Source: Rhynchonema sp. JSB1_4 (Eukaryota > Nematoda > Chromadorea > Monhysterida > Xyalidae). Taken from it: 64,000 nucleotides of DNA. The first letter of the stretch is position 1; each line of letters opens with the position of its first letter. Shown here one piece after another: positions 1 to 11,400 of the stretch. Location of the stretch: positions 1-64,000 of the forward strand of contig JASAMV010007856.1 of assembly GCA_030248065.1 (NCBI GenBank), given 5' to 3'. The notes beneath the pieces are model-generated. The model ran no database searches. It was not told where the DNA came from and saw only the letters and a program-made list of their open reading frames with translations. The translations under genes and the position numbers were made by a program.

Positions 1-318
1 TGGTACCCTATATCGATGTGTTTCAAAAAACTCCCTTGGGTATGTTAGTTCTGCTAAGGCGCCAAACAGACTGAATGTTTTATTCTGCGTTGATTGTCTT
101 GTTTCGCTTTTTTGAATCTTTTTGTTGGGTTTGGTTTTCGCCCCCCCCCCGTCACAATATTAACATTTCTATGGGTTTCATTATGTTCAAAAGCTCTTTT
201 TAATTTGTTTTACGTTGATCTTACTTTGGTTTCTGTGAAAGTGACATAATTAATGTTTACATATCTGTTTTTATATTCTTAGGAAAACTACAAGAAGTTA
301 TTTAAAATAGGTCACTGA
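1..318 (+). CDS. possible last two exons of a plus-strand gene (partial)
   Basis: I do not recognise this product. Bases 1-39 read in phase 0 (ending ...KKLPW) up to a good GTATGT donor at 40. A TTATATTCTTAG acceptor ends at 282, and phase-0 reading then gives a short tail (ENYKKLFKIGH) to a TGA at 316-318. Both splice signals are good and the phase agrees, but only 24 residues are visible, so chance is a real alternative. The gene body would lie left of the window. Confidence 0.25.
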
Positions 319-996
319 TTATTAATTAAAGATATTTCGCAAAACCGTTGTCTTTTGTGGATACTTGGGCCTGTGCCCAACGTAACCTAGTGTTGTTGTT
401 ATTTTTGAACCAAACATTGATGTTTGTATTGGTGCAACGGTTGACATATAGGTTTAATTTAACAACGTTTTGTTCTCATTTCACCACGAAGGTATATGAC
501 TGGTTACAGTATCCATTACCAATACGCACCAATACACCTGGATACTACGTTTCATTGTATTATGCTGCGTCTGCTTTCAAAATCTGTTGTCCATCTTCAG
601 GCCGCGCACAGATGGCGATGGAACTATTTCTAGAAGTTAATTGTTTTTATTCAATGTCCAAACTTCCAGAAAAATACCCAGTTCCATGTGGATCTGTATG
701 CGGCTTAAGGACATACTGCTTCTATACAGATCTTTATGCACACAACAGTTCATCATGTGCACGTGTGGGCAAACAAATGAACAACCCAATCAATTCACCG
801 TTGTTTTCCACTTAATACCCCGGTGCTCCATGTGAAAACTGGTGGAAAATGAGCACAACGACCAAAATAATAATCCAATTGGAGCCTTAGAGGGCTCTGT
901 TCGGAGGGGGCTATATAACTGGAGAACTCCAGGTAGGCCGTTACACTTCACATTCATACACAAGCACGGAAAACAGGATGTTCATTGTCGGCAACA

Positions 997-1802
997 CTAA
1001 ACATATTCGTAATAATTGCACAGACTCGTTGTGCAACAGCAAACTCCATCGACTGACATCAGTTTCATGCAATCATCGTCGTAGAAATCGCACAACCTGT
1101 TTTGCTCGATCCCGGACAAGCAGGACCGACCCATGCCCAACATCGACATTCGCGCTTTGCGCTGCAATAAATGTCGACCGAGAATTGAACAGAGCCAGTT
1201 TGCGGAACAAGAACACGTTGAGTGAATAAAAGAAAAATAAACTAAATCCTAGACATTTGGAAGATGTATATCCAATGCGAGCCTGCTTATTGGCAGTTAT
1301 TGAAAACGATTGGCAGGCATCAAAATAGATCTTGAAAAGCCCTCAAAATCAAGTGTCATGCGACTGAGATAGAACAGACACGATCGATCACAAAGTTTCC
1401 TGTCTGACATAGGGAAGCGATGGCTCAAGGTAAGAGCAGTTACAACACTCCTTGAAGTTTTGCAATCATTCTCAGCCTTGTGTTCAAGACTTGTGCTTTG
1501 GCTTTGGCTTTGCTGATGCTCAGGCCTACCCATTGAGACGGGCGAGGTTGACGAGGTCTTATTGGCCCAATTTCAAGCACTGCGCTTGAATATGACATCT
1601 TGAAACCCTGACTCACTATCATACAGCCTGTTTCCTCCGGTGCGCCGAAGATCGTGGTTGAGCTGCACAGCTCAATGGTCATGGCACTGTTATTGCCAAC
1701 TGTCGGGCCGATACCGCTGTAGCAACGCAACGACAAACAACTGTCGGGCAGCAGAATGATGGGCGCAATTGAGAGGAAGGGCAGGAAACGCAGCGAGGTC
1801 AT
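997..1802 (-). CDS. secreted ET/Ly6-type cysteine-rich protein, 2 exons
   Basis: The two-exon model is complete. Exon 1 is 1617-1802 (62 codons) with a GTGAGT donor; exon 2 is 997-1161 after a TTATTGCAG acceptor; the intron is phase 0. The product is 116 aa. The first ~24 residues form a hydrophobic signal peptide (start MTSLRFLPFLSI). The mature part begins LRCYSG and ends with the diagnostic Ly6/ET motif VCCCTTSLCN followed by YYEYV and a TAG stop. Cysteines are spaced as in nematode ET modules: C near the start, ELC, GC, SC, LC, DDC, CCC and CN. Such proteins are small, disulphide-stapled and secreted or surface-attached, usually of unknown ligand. No GPI signal follows the CN motif, so it is probably secreted. 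No TATA box is obvious. The family assignment is by motif; the precise role is unknown. Confidence 0.65.
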
Positions 1803-1861
1803 TTTTGCGAAACAAATTCACTTATTGAACTGCCTGAAGTTTTATTTTGATATTCTTCAGC

Positions 1862-2588
1862 CAGGATTGGGCAAAAAAAACAAAAAAAATTTTTTTCAAA
1901 AAAACACGTGCTTTTAAAAAAACACGGTTTTAAAAAATAATTTTTTTAAAAAATTTGGCCGGGGAACAATATTGTCTGTAACGTTCAAAAATGGACTTTT
2001 TCGAGCTTAAAATTCGTAATTTTTTCTCAGGGTGCGTGATGTTTTCTTCACAAAAGTGCATGGCGGCGCTTGTTTTTCACATCTTGGCGCCTCTGAAAGC
2101 GTTTATCATGTGCTTTTATGCAAAACATAAGGTACACTGTGTTTCTTTCGTCAGTAGATCACGGGATGACGAGCTTCATCCTAGCAATCAGAGTTGTTTA
2201 GACAACCCACATTCAGGACAAACAGCAAAATATCTGGTTTCTGTACAGACAACCTACGTTATCACGTAAATATACCTCATTTGGTCATCTCTGATGCACA
2301 CACGCAGCAACACTATGAGACAGAACAACGGTCAGTGGCCCACGTGGGCTTCGGGCCCCATCGGTTACTGGAAGGGAACAAATATAACACAGGAAAACTC
2401 GCCAATAAGTCACATTCAGCAAGTATAATTGCTCTTTGTGTATTTTATTAGCCATTTCCTGCATTTATCTTTTATTTTTGCAAAAAAATTGAATATTTTT
2501 TGTCATCTTCGAAAATCTAAAAAAAATTTTATTTAAAAAAATTTTTTTTTAAAATTTTCATTTAAAAAAATATTTTTTTCCAACCCTG
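1862..2588. mobile_element. non-autonomous hAT-like element (CAGGGTTGG family)
   Basis: The element starts CAGGATTGGGC and ends CCAACCCTG, so the termini are inverted. The 7-bp direct repeat CTTCAGC flanks it exactly at 1855-1861 and 2589-2595. Internal A/T-homopolymer blocks next to each end and a central segment (about 1955-2100) are shared with the copies at 13197 and 26973. There is no transposase ORF. A short-TIR element with a 7-8-bp target duplication fits the hAT superfamily. Confidence 0.65.
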
Positions 2589-2595
2589 CTTCAGC

Positions 2596-4066
2596 ATATT
2601 CGCTTTGTGACAGCAGTGTGAGTATGTATCAGTACACTTGCGCTAACCTTCCTAAACTGGCCCTTTTATCTATCGTTTCTCAGAATGATTGGCTGCAGCA
2701 CTGCACTTTGGGTCGTCTTGTATGTTCTTTTCGAAAATAACCGCTTATGTTGTCAACAACAACTAAAAGTGAATTTGAAGCGTTGTCTCCATATAAACGC
2801 CTATAGTACTTGCAGAAAACAGACATGCCACGTGAGAAAATGCAGAGACATCATCACTTAACTTGATGCAAGATCAAAATCCGATCACCTTATCATGTCG
2901 TGTCAGAACATGTCGTAAAGATGCACCAGAATATGGCCACGCGTTTATGTGACAATCCCCACCCACTATTCGATAAAATACTTAAGCTGCTATTCACGAA
3001 AGGGTCGGGCATGTTCGTGTGCGACGAGGTGTGCAATGTAAAAAATAGGCTTCCATTTGAATTGGTGTTCATCAGGACATGCCCGGTTTTGAAAAAGGTA
3101 AAGGTAAAGACGTTCCGCAGAATTTAGGCTCCGCGAGGGACCTACCAACAACCCGTTGCCGGTGACTCTAATGGGTAGGTGCCTGTTACCCGCAGCAATT
3201 GCTGCTTCCCATTTACCGACCCTTCTCAGGGATGGAAGGCTGGGTTGACCCACGACACCAGTTTGGTGTTGCTCCGTCCGCTGGGGGTTGATCCCAGAAC
3301 TAACCAGGCCAAACACTGTTTAGCCTGCCAGATCGGACGGGGTACACACGAGCAAACGTGGTATGGGTGAAAGGAAGCAAAGTCGCAGATGGTTGTGGAT
3401 GCTTCAAATTTCATGCGAACAGGACTACTGATCGAATGGGGGAGCAGTTGACAGGTTCGTCAGTCGGGAATTGAAGCGTAACCGATAACAAAAAAAGCAT
3501 AACTAGGTTTGTCGAAAAATTATACATGTTTCTTAATTCGGGGTCAGTACAAGGTTTCAAACATAACCGAGGTCAAAGTGTACATTTCATTTTCGTTGTT
3601 TTCCGCTTTGTTATCACCGTTTTCCTGACAACCTTCCGTTGTGTGTCTAAATTAGGAAGAGCAAAACGTGCATGCTTTGTGGAATTTTCCATGAATAATT
3701 GGCAGACGTTCAAACACACTCTTCATGGTGTTGTGATCATCCTTGCACATTTGCCCTTCTGAAAGTTGTTCAAAATTCTTCAGATTTTACTTCTTAGCAA
3801 TTGCCAGAGAAGACAACGAAAAAACACAGAGATTTGTCAGGTGGATCGGATATTACAGACAGACGACAACGATGTACGATATCAGAAAAAAATCGACATA
3901 TGCAGATTTGCAAAAACGGCATATTGTGACCAAAAAAACGTACGATGGACACTACGTAAGACGTTTTTTAACTTTTAAAAGACAGTTAAATAAAAGATCT
4001 TCTTCACTTAAATCAAAATAATCTCATTCTCCGTTGTTCAAATTCCCTCCGCGTTTCATTCAGCTC
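2596..4066. other. intergenic stretch without a supported gene
   Basis: I see no exon with convincing splice sites and family resemblance here. About 3085-3345 has a more GC-rich, structured composition, with a tRNA B-box-like GGGTTGATCCC near 3285. It could be an old SINE, but there is no A box, tail or second copy in the window to support that. Confidence 0.4.
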
Positions 4067-6829
4067 TCAAATTGGGCCTGCAATGACAGTGGCGGAAGAT
4101 GGACAGTTCAGTGTTTCGAAGGCAACAACAACAATTAAGCAATATAAAACTTGAAAAATCAAGTTAACTTACAACACCACTCTTGTGACCCGGTAGTCAG
4201 GTGGCAACTGTAGCCGGATGGGCACGTAAAGCCTGACACACACGGACCAAGGCACAAAGCTTCTTTAAAATTTTATTTGGCTTTTAATGTTAGGACGCAA
4301 CATTTGACCGTACCGTGTGACTAACCACGTTTTTTCATCTCTTTCTTCTTGTCTGGGCCTGCAAGAACGCTTGTACTGCTGGATTGGAGTTTCAGAAACA
4401 ATATAGATTGGATAAGGGTACTTACAACACTGTCCTCCCGTGCAGGTGTAACCGGCAGGGCATAGATTATTCATACAGGGACCGAGGCACGTATCTGTAA
4501 GAGTTATTCAGTGAGTGATGTCAATCACACAATCACGAATCTATGGGACGACTAACTGCGTTGTTCCATCTCTCGCTTCTTCTTGTCTGGGCCTGCAAGA
4601 ACGCTTGTACTGCTGGGTTGGAGTTTCAGAAACAATATAGATTGGATAAGGGTACTTACAACACTGTCCTCCCGTGCAGGTGTAACCGGCAGGGCATAGA
4701 TTATTCATACATGGACCGAGGCACGTATCTGTAAGAGTTATTCAGTGAGTGATGTCAATCACACAATCACAAATCTATGGGACGACTAACTGCGTTGTTC
4801 CATCTCTCGCTTCTTCTTGTCTGGGCCTGCAAGAACGCTTGTACTGCTGGGTTGGAGTTTCAGAAACAATATAGATTGGATAAGGGTACTTACAACACTG
4901 TCCTCCCGTGCAGGTGTAACCGGCAGGGCATAGATTATTCATACATGGACCGAGGCACGTATCTGTAAGAGTTATTCAGTGAGTGATGTCAATCACACAA
5001 TCACGAATCTATGGGACGACTAACTGCGTTGTTCCATCTCTCGCTTCTTCTTGTCTGGGCCTGCAAGAACGCTTGTACTGCTGGGTTGGAGTTTCAGAAA
5101 CAATATAGATTGGATAAGGGCACTTACAACACTGTCCTCCCGTGCAGGTGTAACCGGCAGGGCATAGATTATTTATACATGGACCGAGGCACGTATCTGT
5201 AAGAGTTATTCAGTGAGTGATGTCAATCACACAATCACAAATTTATGGGACGACAAACTGCGTTGTTCCATCTCTCGCTTCTTCTTGTCTGGGCCTGCAA
5301 GAACGCTTGTACTGCTGGGTTGGAGTTTCAGAAACAATATAGATTGGATAAGGGTACTTACAACACTGTCCTCCCGTGCAGGTGTAACCGGCAGGGCATA
5401 GATTATTCATACATGGACCGAGGCACGTATCTGTAAGAGTTATTCAGTGAGTGATGTCAATCACACAATCTCAAATCTATGGGACGACTAACTGCGTTGT
5501 TCCATCTCTCGCTTCTTCTTGTCTGGGCCTGCAAGAACGCTTGTACTGCTGGGTTGGAGTTTCAGAAACAATATAGATTGGATAAGGGTACTTACAACAC
5601 TGTCCTCCCGTGCAGGTGTAACCGGCAGGGCATAGATTATTCATACATGGACCGAGGCATGTATCTGTAAGAGTTATTCAGTGAGTGATGTCAATCACAC
5701 AATCTCAAATCTATGGGACGACTAACTGCGTTGTTCCATCTCTCGCTTCTTCTTGTCTGGGCCTGCAAGAACGCTTGTACTGCTAGGTTGGAGTTTCAGA
5801 AACAATGGGTGGAATTTTCGAAGCGGTGTAAAGATCAGTTGGGTGTAAAGGTCGGCGTAAAGTTCGGTCGAAAGCTCGGTCGGCGTAGCTCGGTGTAAAC
5901 GTGAAACATTGCCTGTTATTAACGTGGAATGTTTCAAGTTTACACCGAGGTCTATCACACTGAGCTGTCGACCGAGCTTTCCACCGACCTTTACACCCAA
6001 CTGACCTTTACTCCGTTTCGAAAATATCACCCATTATAGATTGGATAAGGGTACTTACAACACTGTCCTCCCGTGCAGGTGTAACCGGCAGGGCATAGAT
6101 TATTCATACATGGACCGAGGCACGTATCTGTAAGAGTTCTTCAATGAGTAATGTCAATCACACAATCTCAGATCTATTTGACCACTAACTGCGTTGTTCC
6201 ATCTCTCTCTTCTTCTTGTCTGGGCCTGCAAGAACGTTTGTACTGTTGGGTTGGAGTTTCAGAGACAATATAGATTGACTAAGGGTACTTACAACACTGT
6301 CCTCCCGTGCAGGTGTAACCGGCAGGGCATAGATTATTCATACATGGACCGAGGCACGTATCTGTAAGAGTTCTTCAATGAGTAATGTCAATCACACAAT
6401 CTCAGATCTATTTGACCACTAACTGCGTTGTTCCATCTCTCTCTTCTTCTTGTCTGGGCCTGCAAGAACGTTTGTACTGTTGGGTTGGAGTTTCAGAGAC
6501 AATATAGATTGATTAAGGGTACTTACAACACTGTCCTCCCGTGCAGGTGTAACCGGCAGGGCATAGATTATTCATACATGGACCGAGGCACGTATCTGTA
6601 AGAGTTCTTCAATGAGTAATGTCAATCACACAATCTCAGATCTATTTGACCACTAACTGCGTTGTTCCATCTCTCTCTTCTTCTTGTCTGGGCCTGCAAG
6701 AACGTTTGCACTGTTGGGTTGGAGTTTCAGAGACAATATAGATTGATTAAGGGTACTTACAACACTGTCCTCCCGTGCAGGTGTAACCGGCAGGGCATAG
6801 ATTATTCATACATGGACCGAGGCATGCAG
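4067..6829 (-). CDS. cysteine-rich protein with a tandemly amplified 23-residue exon (5' end not found)
   Basis: Read on the minus strand, ten nearly identical 69-nt exons lie at 6761-6829, 6527-6595, 6293-6361, 6059-6127, 5596-5664, 5362-5430, 5128-5196, 4894-4962, 4660-4728 and 4426-4494. Most have a CTCTTACAG acceptor and all have a GTAAGT-type donor. The first (6761-6829) uses a different acceptor, CGCAAG. Each encodes TCLGPCMNNLCPAGYTCTGG plus QC. A diverged 87-nt exon (4173-4259, LCLGPCVSGFTCPSGYSC...) and a terminal exon (4067-4077, ...CPI and TGA) follow. All junctions are phase 1, so every exon is symmetric and copy number can change without breaking the frame. The CPAGYTC core resembles nematode Lustrin-type/EB-like cysteine repeats of secreted proteins. 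Upstream exons and the signal peptide were not identified; a weak candidate lies near 7210-7335. The family is inferred from cysteine spacing only. Confidence 0.6.
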
Positions 6830-6830
6830 C
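4340..6830. repeat. 234-bp tandem repeat, about 10.5 copies, each carrying one exon
   Basis: The unit contains one 69-nt minus-strand exon plus 165 bp of intron. Copies between 4426 and 5664 are nearly identical. Copies from 6059 to 6830 form a second subgroup with shared differences in the intron (e.g. GTTTGTACTGTTGGG), indicating at least two amplification episodes. The unit centred at about 5700-6130 is lengthened by a MITE insertion. Confidence 0.95.
5807..6032. mobile_element. TA-type foldback MITE (GGGTGATATTTTCGAA family) inside the exon array
   Basis: The termini GGGTGGAATTTTCGAA and TTCGAAAATATCACCC are inverted repeats, and the arms continue through AGTTGGGTGTAAAGGTCGG for much of the element. 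It splits one 234-bp unit between AACAAT and TATAGATT, so the empty site is visible in every neighbouring unit. It lies in an intron and should not affect the exon. Related copies are at 28986-29212 and 44458. Confidence 0.85.
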
Positions 6831-7683
6831 TTGCGTCGATTCAAGCAGTATCACAAAAATGCTTACAGTAACCGGGATGGAAGGCATGGTCATCATTACG
6901 ATGATTGATTTGCAGGTGCTATTTAAAGTCCTGACTTTTGTAAAGTCTAATGGTACAAACCAACTAACTTTTTGATCGAAGCTAAGCTGTATTTAAACCG
7001 TTCCATGAACAATGCGTCAAAAGAAATTAACTTGTGCTAAAAATCATAAAAATATTTACTCAGTTGTCGGTGTCAGGAAATGCTAGATACTCGATTCTGA
7101 CTTCAATATCATTATTGCAATGATTGAGCATATTTGTTTTGTAAACGGAAAACTGTTCAGCATCTTGATGCCTTTGGCAGTTCTAGATTTCTTGTATTGC
7201 GTTGAGCTCAAAAGAACAGCTTAGCAATGGTACAGTGGTGCCGCCTGTTGACTGGCATTTGTTAATGTGGGAGTTCAGTGCCATACCAGCTGGTCGCTGT
7301 GCACACAGCCATCGGCACAAAGAACTGCAAATCTTTCCTCTGCTGCTGCTGTTCAAATACAGCGAAACGACACGCTCGCAAGTATTCCCCAGCAAGCGCA
7401 GCTTCAACTTCGCGTGTGCTGCTTTTGCCACATGCTTAAACCATGATCACCAGCATTTCGGTTTCGCAGGAATACATGTGTCCTGAACAATGTGTACTTT
7501 TTGTCGTCGCAGTGGCACGTAGCGATGGTGCGTATTGTTTTACGCCTGGGGCAAAGCAATTAGAACACGTTGTGTGCAAGAACGTGTCATTCTGTGGCAA
7601 CACTGCTTAACTACAGGTGAAAAGTCGTGACCAAAATATAGATGCCACAAAAACGCCTAAAAGACGTTACTGGCCCTCATGTT

Positions 7684-8127
7684 CAGGGCTGGGTTAAAAA
7701 AAGGTAAAAATTTATTTAAAAAAAATTTTGTTAAAAAAAGTTCGCCACTTTTTCGGTTTTAAAAAACTAGAAAAGTAAGTTCACTTTTTTTTATTATTTC
7801 ACAACTTTTTTTATTATTTTCCCCTTTTTGTGGTGAAAACGCATGTTTTTATGCATGTTTGCTTGTTTTTTTCTCAAAAAATCGCCTGTGGCGCTTGTAT
7901 TTCGCATCGTAACCTCGCTACTGCCCGTTTGTGAACACAACTGGTCGGTGTCAACTATTCCTATATTCTCAAGTGCAATCAAATCTACTCAAAAATTTTC
8001 GACAATTTTTCACGCTGAGAACCGAAATTTTTGTGGTCCGGAATAAAAAAGTAAATCTTAAAAATTTTTTTTAAATTCAAAAAAGTTAAAAAAAGTTCGA
8101 TAATAAAATTTTTTTAATCCAACCCTG
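7684..8127. mobile_element. non-autonomous hAT-like element (CAGGGTTGG family)
   Basis: It begins CAGGGCTGGGTTAAAA and ends TTAATCCAACCCTG. Imperfect 8-bp flanks (CTCATGTT and TTCATGTG, 6 of 8) suggest an old insertion. The interior (GTTCGCCACTTTTTCGG..., TGTGAACACAACTGGTCGG) matches the copy at 45199-45909 in the opposite orientation. No ORF of note. Confidence 0.7.
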
Positions 8128-8444
8128 TTCATGTGACGTTTATTGCGGTACCATGTGTTTATACCGCATTTGTGCAGCAATGTTTAAACAATATAAATGG
8201 CTAATTTTACCTGAAGTTGACGGGATTTTAGTGTTTTTTTTGATTCCACGTATGAAGTTTGATAACAAGATAATCATGATAAGTAGTTGAACAAAACACA
8301 AACTACTGCTCTAGCAATAAGATGGCGAAGGTGCATTAGAGAAGACAACTTGATTTTTTGATCAATTTGCTCTAATAATTCAAAATTACAAAAAAAAAAT
8401 CATTTTTGCTTCACGTTCAACAACAACAACACATCGAGGAGTAA

Positions 8445-11400
8445 TCAATTGATAAGTGCTGCGAAGGAGACGAAATTCGCGAATCCCTGTTTCTGCCATC
8501 CCGTTTCGGTGGTATAGACAAACACCTGCCTGTTCGGTGTACGTGTACGGTTCATCACACCGCTTTCGAAAGTAGCGCCTCCAATAATTACCAGTTTTTC
8601 ATCATCAATATTGAACATGTGCGTTCCGATCATTGGCTTATCAGCGACGTTGACCGATGGGAATGGTTTCCACTGATGGCTGTCGAAACTGAACGCGTGG
8701 CAGGCTCTCGTGCCGTGGTAGGATTCTTCCGGTATCCAACTATTGAAACCGAAACACACCTGAGCCGAAATATGTTATTGGTTTGTGAATATACGTATAT
8801 TTAATGGACTATCTTTTTGTTGAATTATAAATTAAAACATATTTTGGCATAGTGTAGGTAGGATGCACATTTGTTCTGTCTAGACGCGGTACTTAGGCAA
8901 AACGAAGCGTGATTGACGCTCTCGCGGACTTAGCTAAAGACTAAAAATAAAGGAATTTGCCGAAGCTCATAATGCGCGATGCATTGCCACGTCATTTTGT
9001 GCGTGTGAGTCACTTTGACACATCCGTGTTGTACAAAAGAACTGATTGACAAGGACAGTTTCTGGCTGAACAGCACCACGAGACCACAAACTCACCACAA
9101 GTTCATTCTGAAAGATCGTAGCCGAATGACCAAGTAGTGGTACCGGCATGTCGGGAAAAACTGACCAAGTGAATGTTTCAAAGTCAAACTCGATGAACCG
9201 GACCAATATGTCTTCAGTACCAGCTACTTCGCAGCCCATTCCACCGGTGAAATATATTTTGCCCTGAAAATTGGTCTGCAAATAAAAGCTGAACATTTTC
9301 AAAAAAAAAGGTTCTTATTTGACCGTCGGTCTATACCAATGTTATGTGTGCTGCTGCTGGCAACCGGTTAGAGGTTGGCTCGTAGGGTTTGACTTATGGG
9401 TTTACACCAAAATATTTTATGTAAATGCACCCATATTTGTGAATTGTCAGCCAGTGGTATTGCGCGTCCACAAATTGTCCACAACGTTGTGCTTCACACA
9501 CGTATCGTGCTATACAGCCAGTGCGCAAGTGGCTGGCTGCTGTTTCACAGATGAGGTGGGAGACGAGCAAAATTATTGCCCACCAGGTCAAAGTCAAAGC
9601 CAATGTCCCGATCCAGGATGTCATCAACGTGCATTATGTAAGTACCTCAGGGTTGGACAAAAAAAACGACGGCGTTTTTTCTTAAAAAAACAACGTTTTT
9701 TTTAAAAAACGCCTGGGTCGTTTTTCGTTTTTTTAAATCCTGAATTTCCTTGATTTTCCCTGATGTTTCAGGGAAAGTACGCTGATTATCAAGTAAAATC
9801 AATTTTTTGTCCCATTTTTTTCAAAAAATTTTCGACCAATTTTTACTTTGTCGAGATACGTCGATATACGGAGTTTGACTATCAATGATGACCCCGGCCA
9901 AAGTTGGTCCCATGATGCGGGTCTGGTATGGGATTTTAACAACTCGCTAGAAAAGGGTTGAAACCCGTTTATTTTGCCTCAGAACACATAGAATTACTTC
10001 ATTTAACCACGTTTTCCAATTTTTTTGGGGGCATATTCTGGTCATCTGGGCGTTTTAAAGAAACGTTTTAAAAAAACGATTAAAAAAACGTTTTTTGTCC
10101 AACCCTGATGTACCCAGCTTTGCTGTAACCGTGTGGGTTTACGCAACAAAAGGAGCTGTGTTTCCCATGATCTTACAGTTTGCTCGTAGTTTTAACGTGG
10201 GAACAACGCATCGTAGTTACCAAAAATGTATTGTGTGCAGTAATGTTGGTCTGTTTCGCCCTGCTTTCCCAGACAGGCCGAAGCGCCAGGGCTCGTCAGT
10301 GCGAACGCCACTTAGTAAATTTGCCCCACCAGCAGATCATTGCTGGGCTGCACCAGTAATAAAGCTTTCAAAAAAACTAACATTCCTCACGGCCGACTTC
10401 ATTTCAGCCCAGCATTGCTCTGGATGAGGTGGCCTCGGCGCGGCGCGGTTAATCCAACGCGGTTTATCCTCACTGACATCGATAAACCAGCAGGGGTAGT
10501 TTCTGACACCTGGAGTAAACATTGTACTAACTGGATAAACATAAACATCAACATGGAGCTGCCCGATTGACCATTACCACATACGGTGATATGTACCTGG
10601 ATAAACATGAACATTGCGCTGTCGTGTCCCATTAAACATAAATATAAACATTGTGCTACCTGGACAAAAATAAACATGAACATTTTGCTTGCCTGGATAA
10701 GTTAAACACAAACCTTGTGCTACCTTGTTAAATACAAACATACAGTAGAATAAGTATAAAAATAAACATTGTGCTATATGTACATTGGATAAACCTAGAC
10801 ATCGGCGTTGTGCCACCTTGGATAAAACCTAAACGTAAACACACATTTGTCGTGCGACGCGAGAATCCCATTGGTGCAGCCACACAGATATACAACATCG
10901 TGGTCGGGTAGATAGCCGAGTGTGCCTTAGAACAATATGACAATTACGATAATCCATATCTAGGGAAACATGCCGGTGCGGACAAAGCAGAGCCTTGTTG
11001 TTTGTTTTGTGAAAACACTTTGAACGTTAAGTTTGACTGGATTTAAAGTTGGGTTAGGATTTGTGCACTTCCTCCAAATTATATTGCTGAACGCTGTCTT
11101 TTATAGCGCTGTTTGATCCGAAACGAAAAGAAATAATGGCTCAAACCTCCATTAAAGCCGATATCTTCTTCTGGAAGTGATAATAGCGACCCAATGTTAT
11201 TCAACAGATTGTACTCCCAAGCAAGTTGCGGGGCGTTCAAGGCCAACATGCTGACGTTTCCTGATGAATATTAATTGAAGTTTTTGAGCCAAAATTTCGA
11301 GGTTATGGTATATACAGTCTGACCGTCTGCATTATTCTTCATGGTGAATTCGGTGCCAATTTAACAAAGAGAATAAATAAGTAGATCTGAGGTTAACAGA

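Noticed and set aside
348..815. 155-codon plus-strand ORF
   Set aside because: No signal, splice partner or recognised motif; a cysteine cluster near the end is suggestive only. It follows the likely stop of the 1-318 gene.
3085..3345. tRNA-derived SINE
   Set aside because: A B-box-like GGGTTGATCCC is present but there is no A box at the right distance, no tail and no second copy in the window.
7211..7334. Upstream exon of the cysteine-array gene (SLCRWLCAQRPAGMALNS...)
   Set aside because: It has an ATTTGCAG acceptor and cysteines, but no matching phase-1 donor toward 6829, so it was not added to the model.
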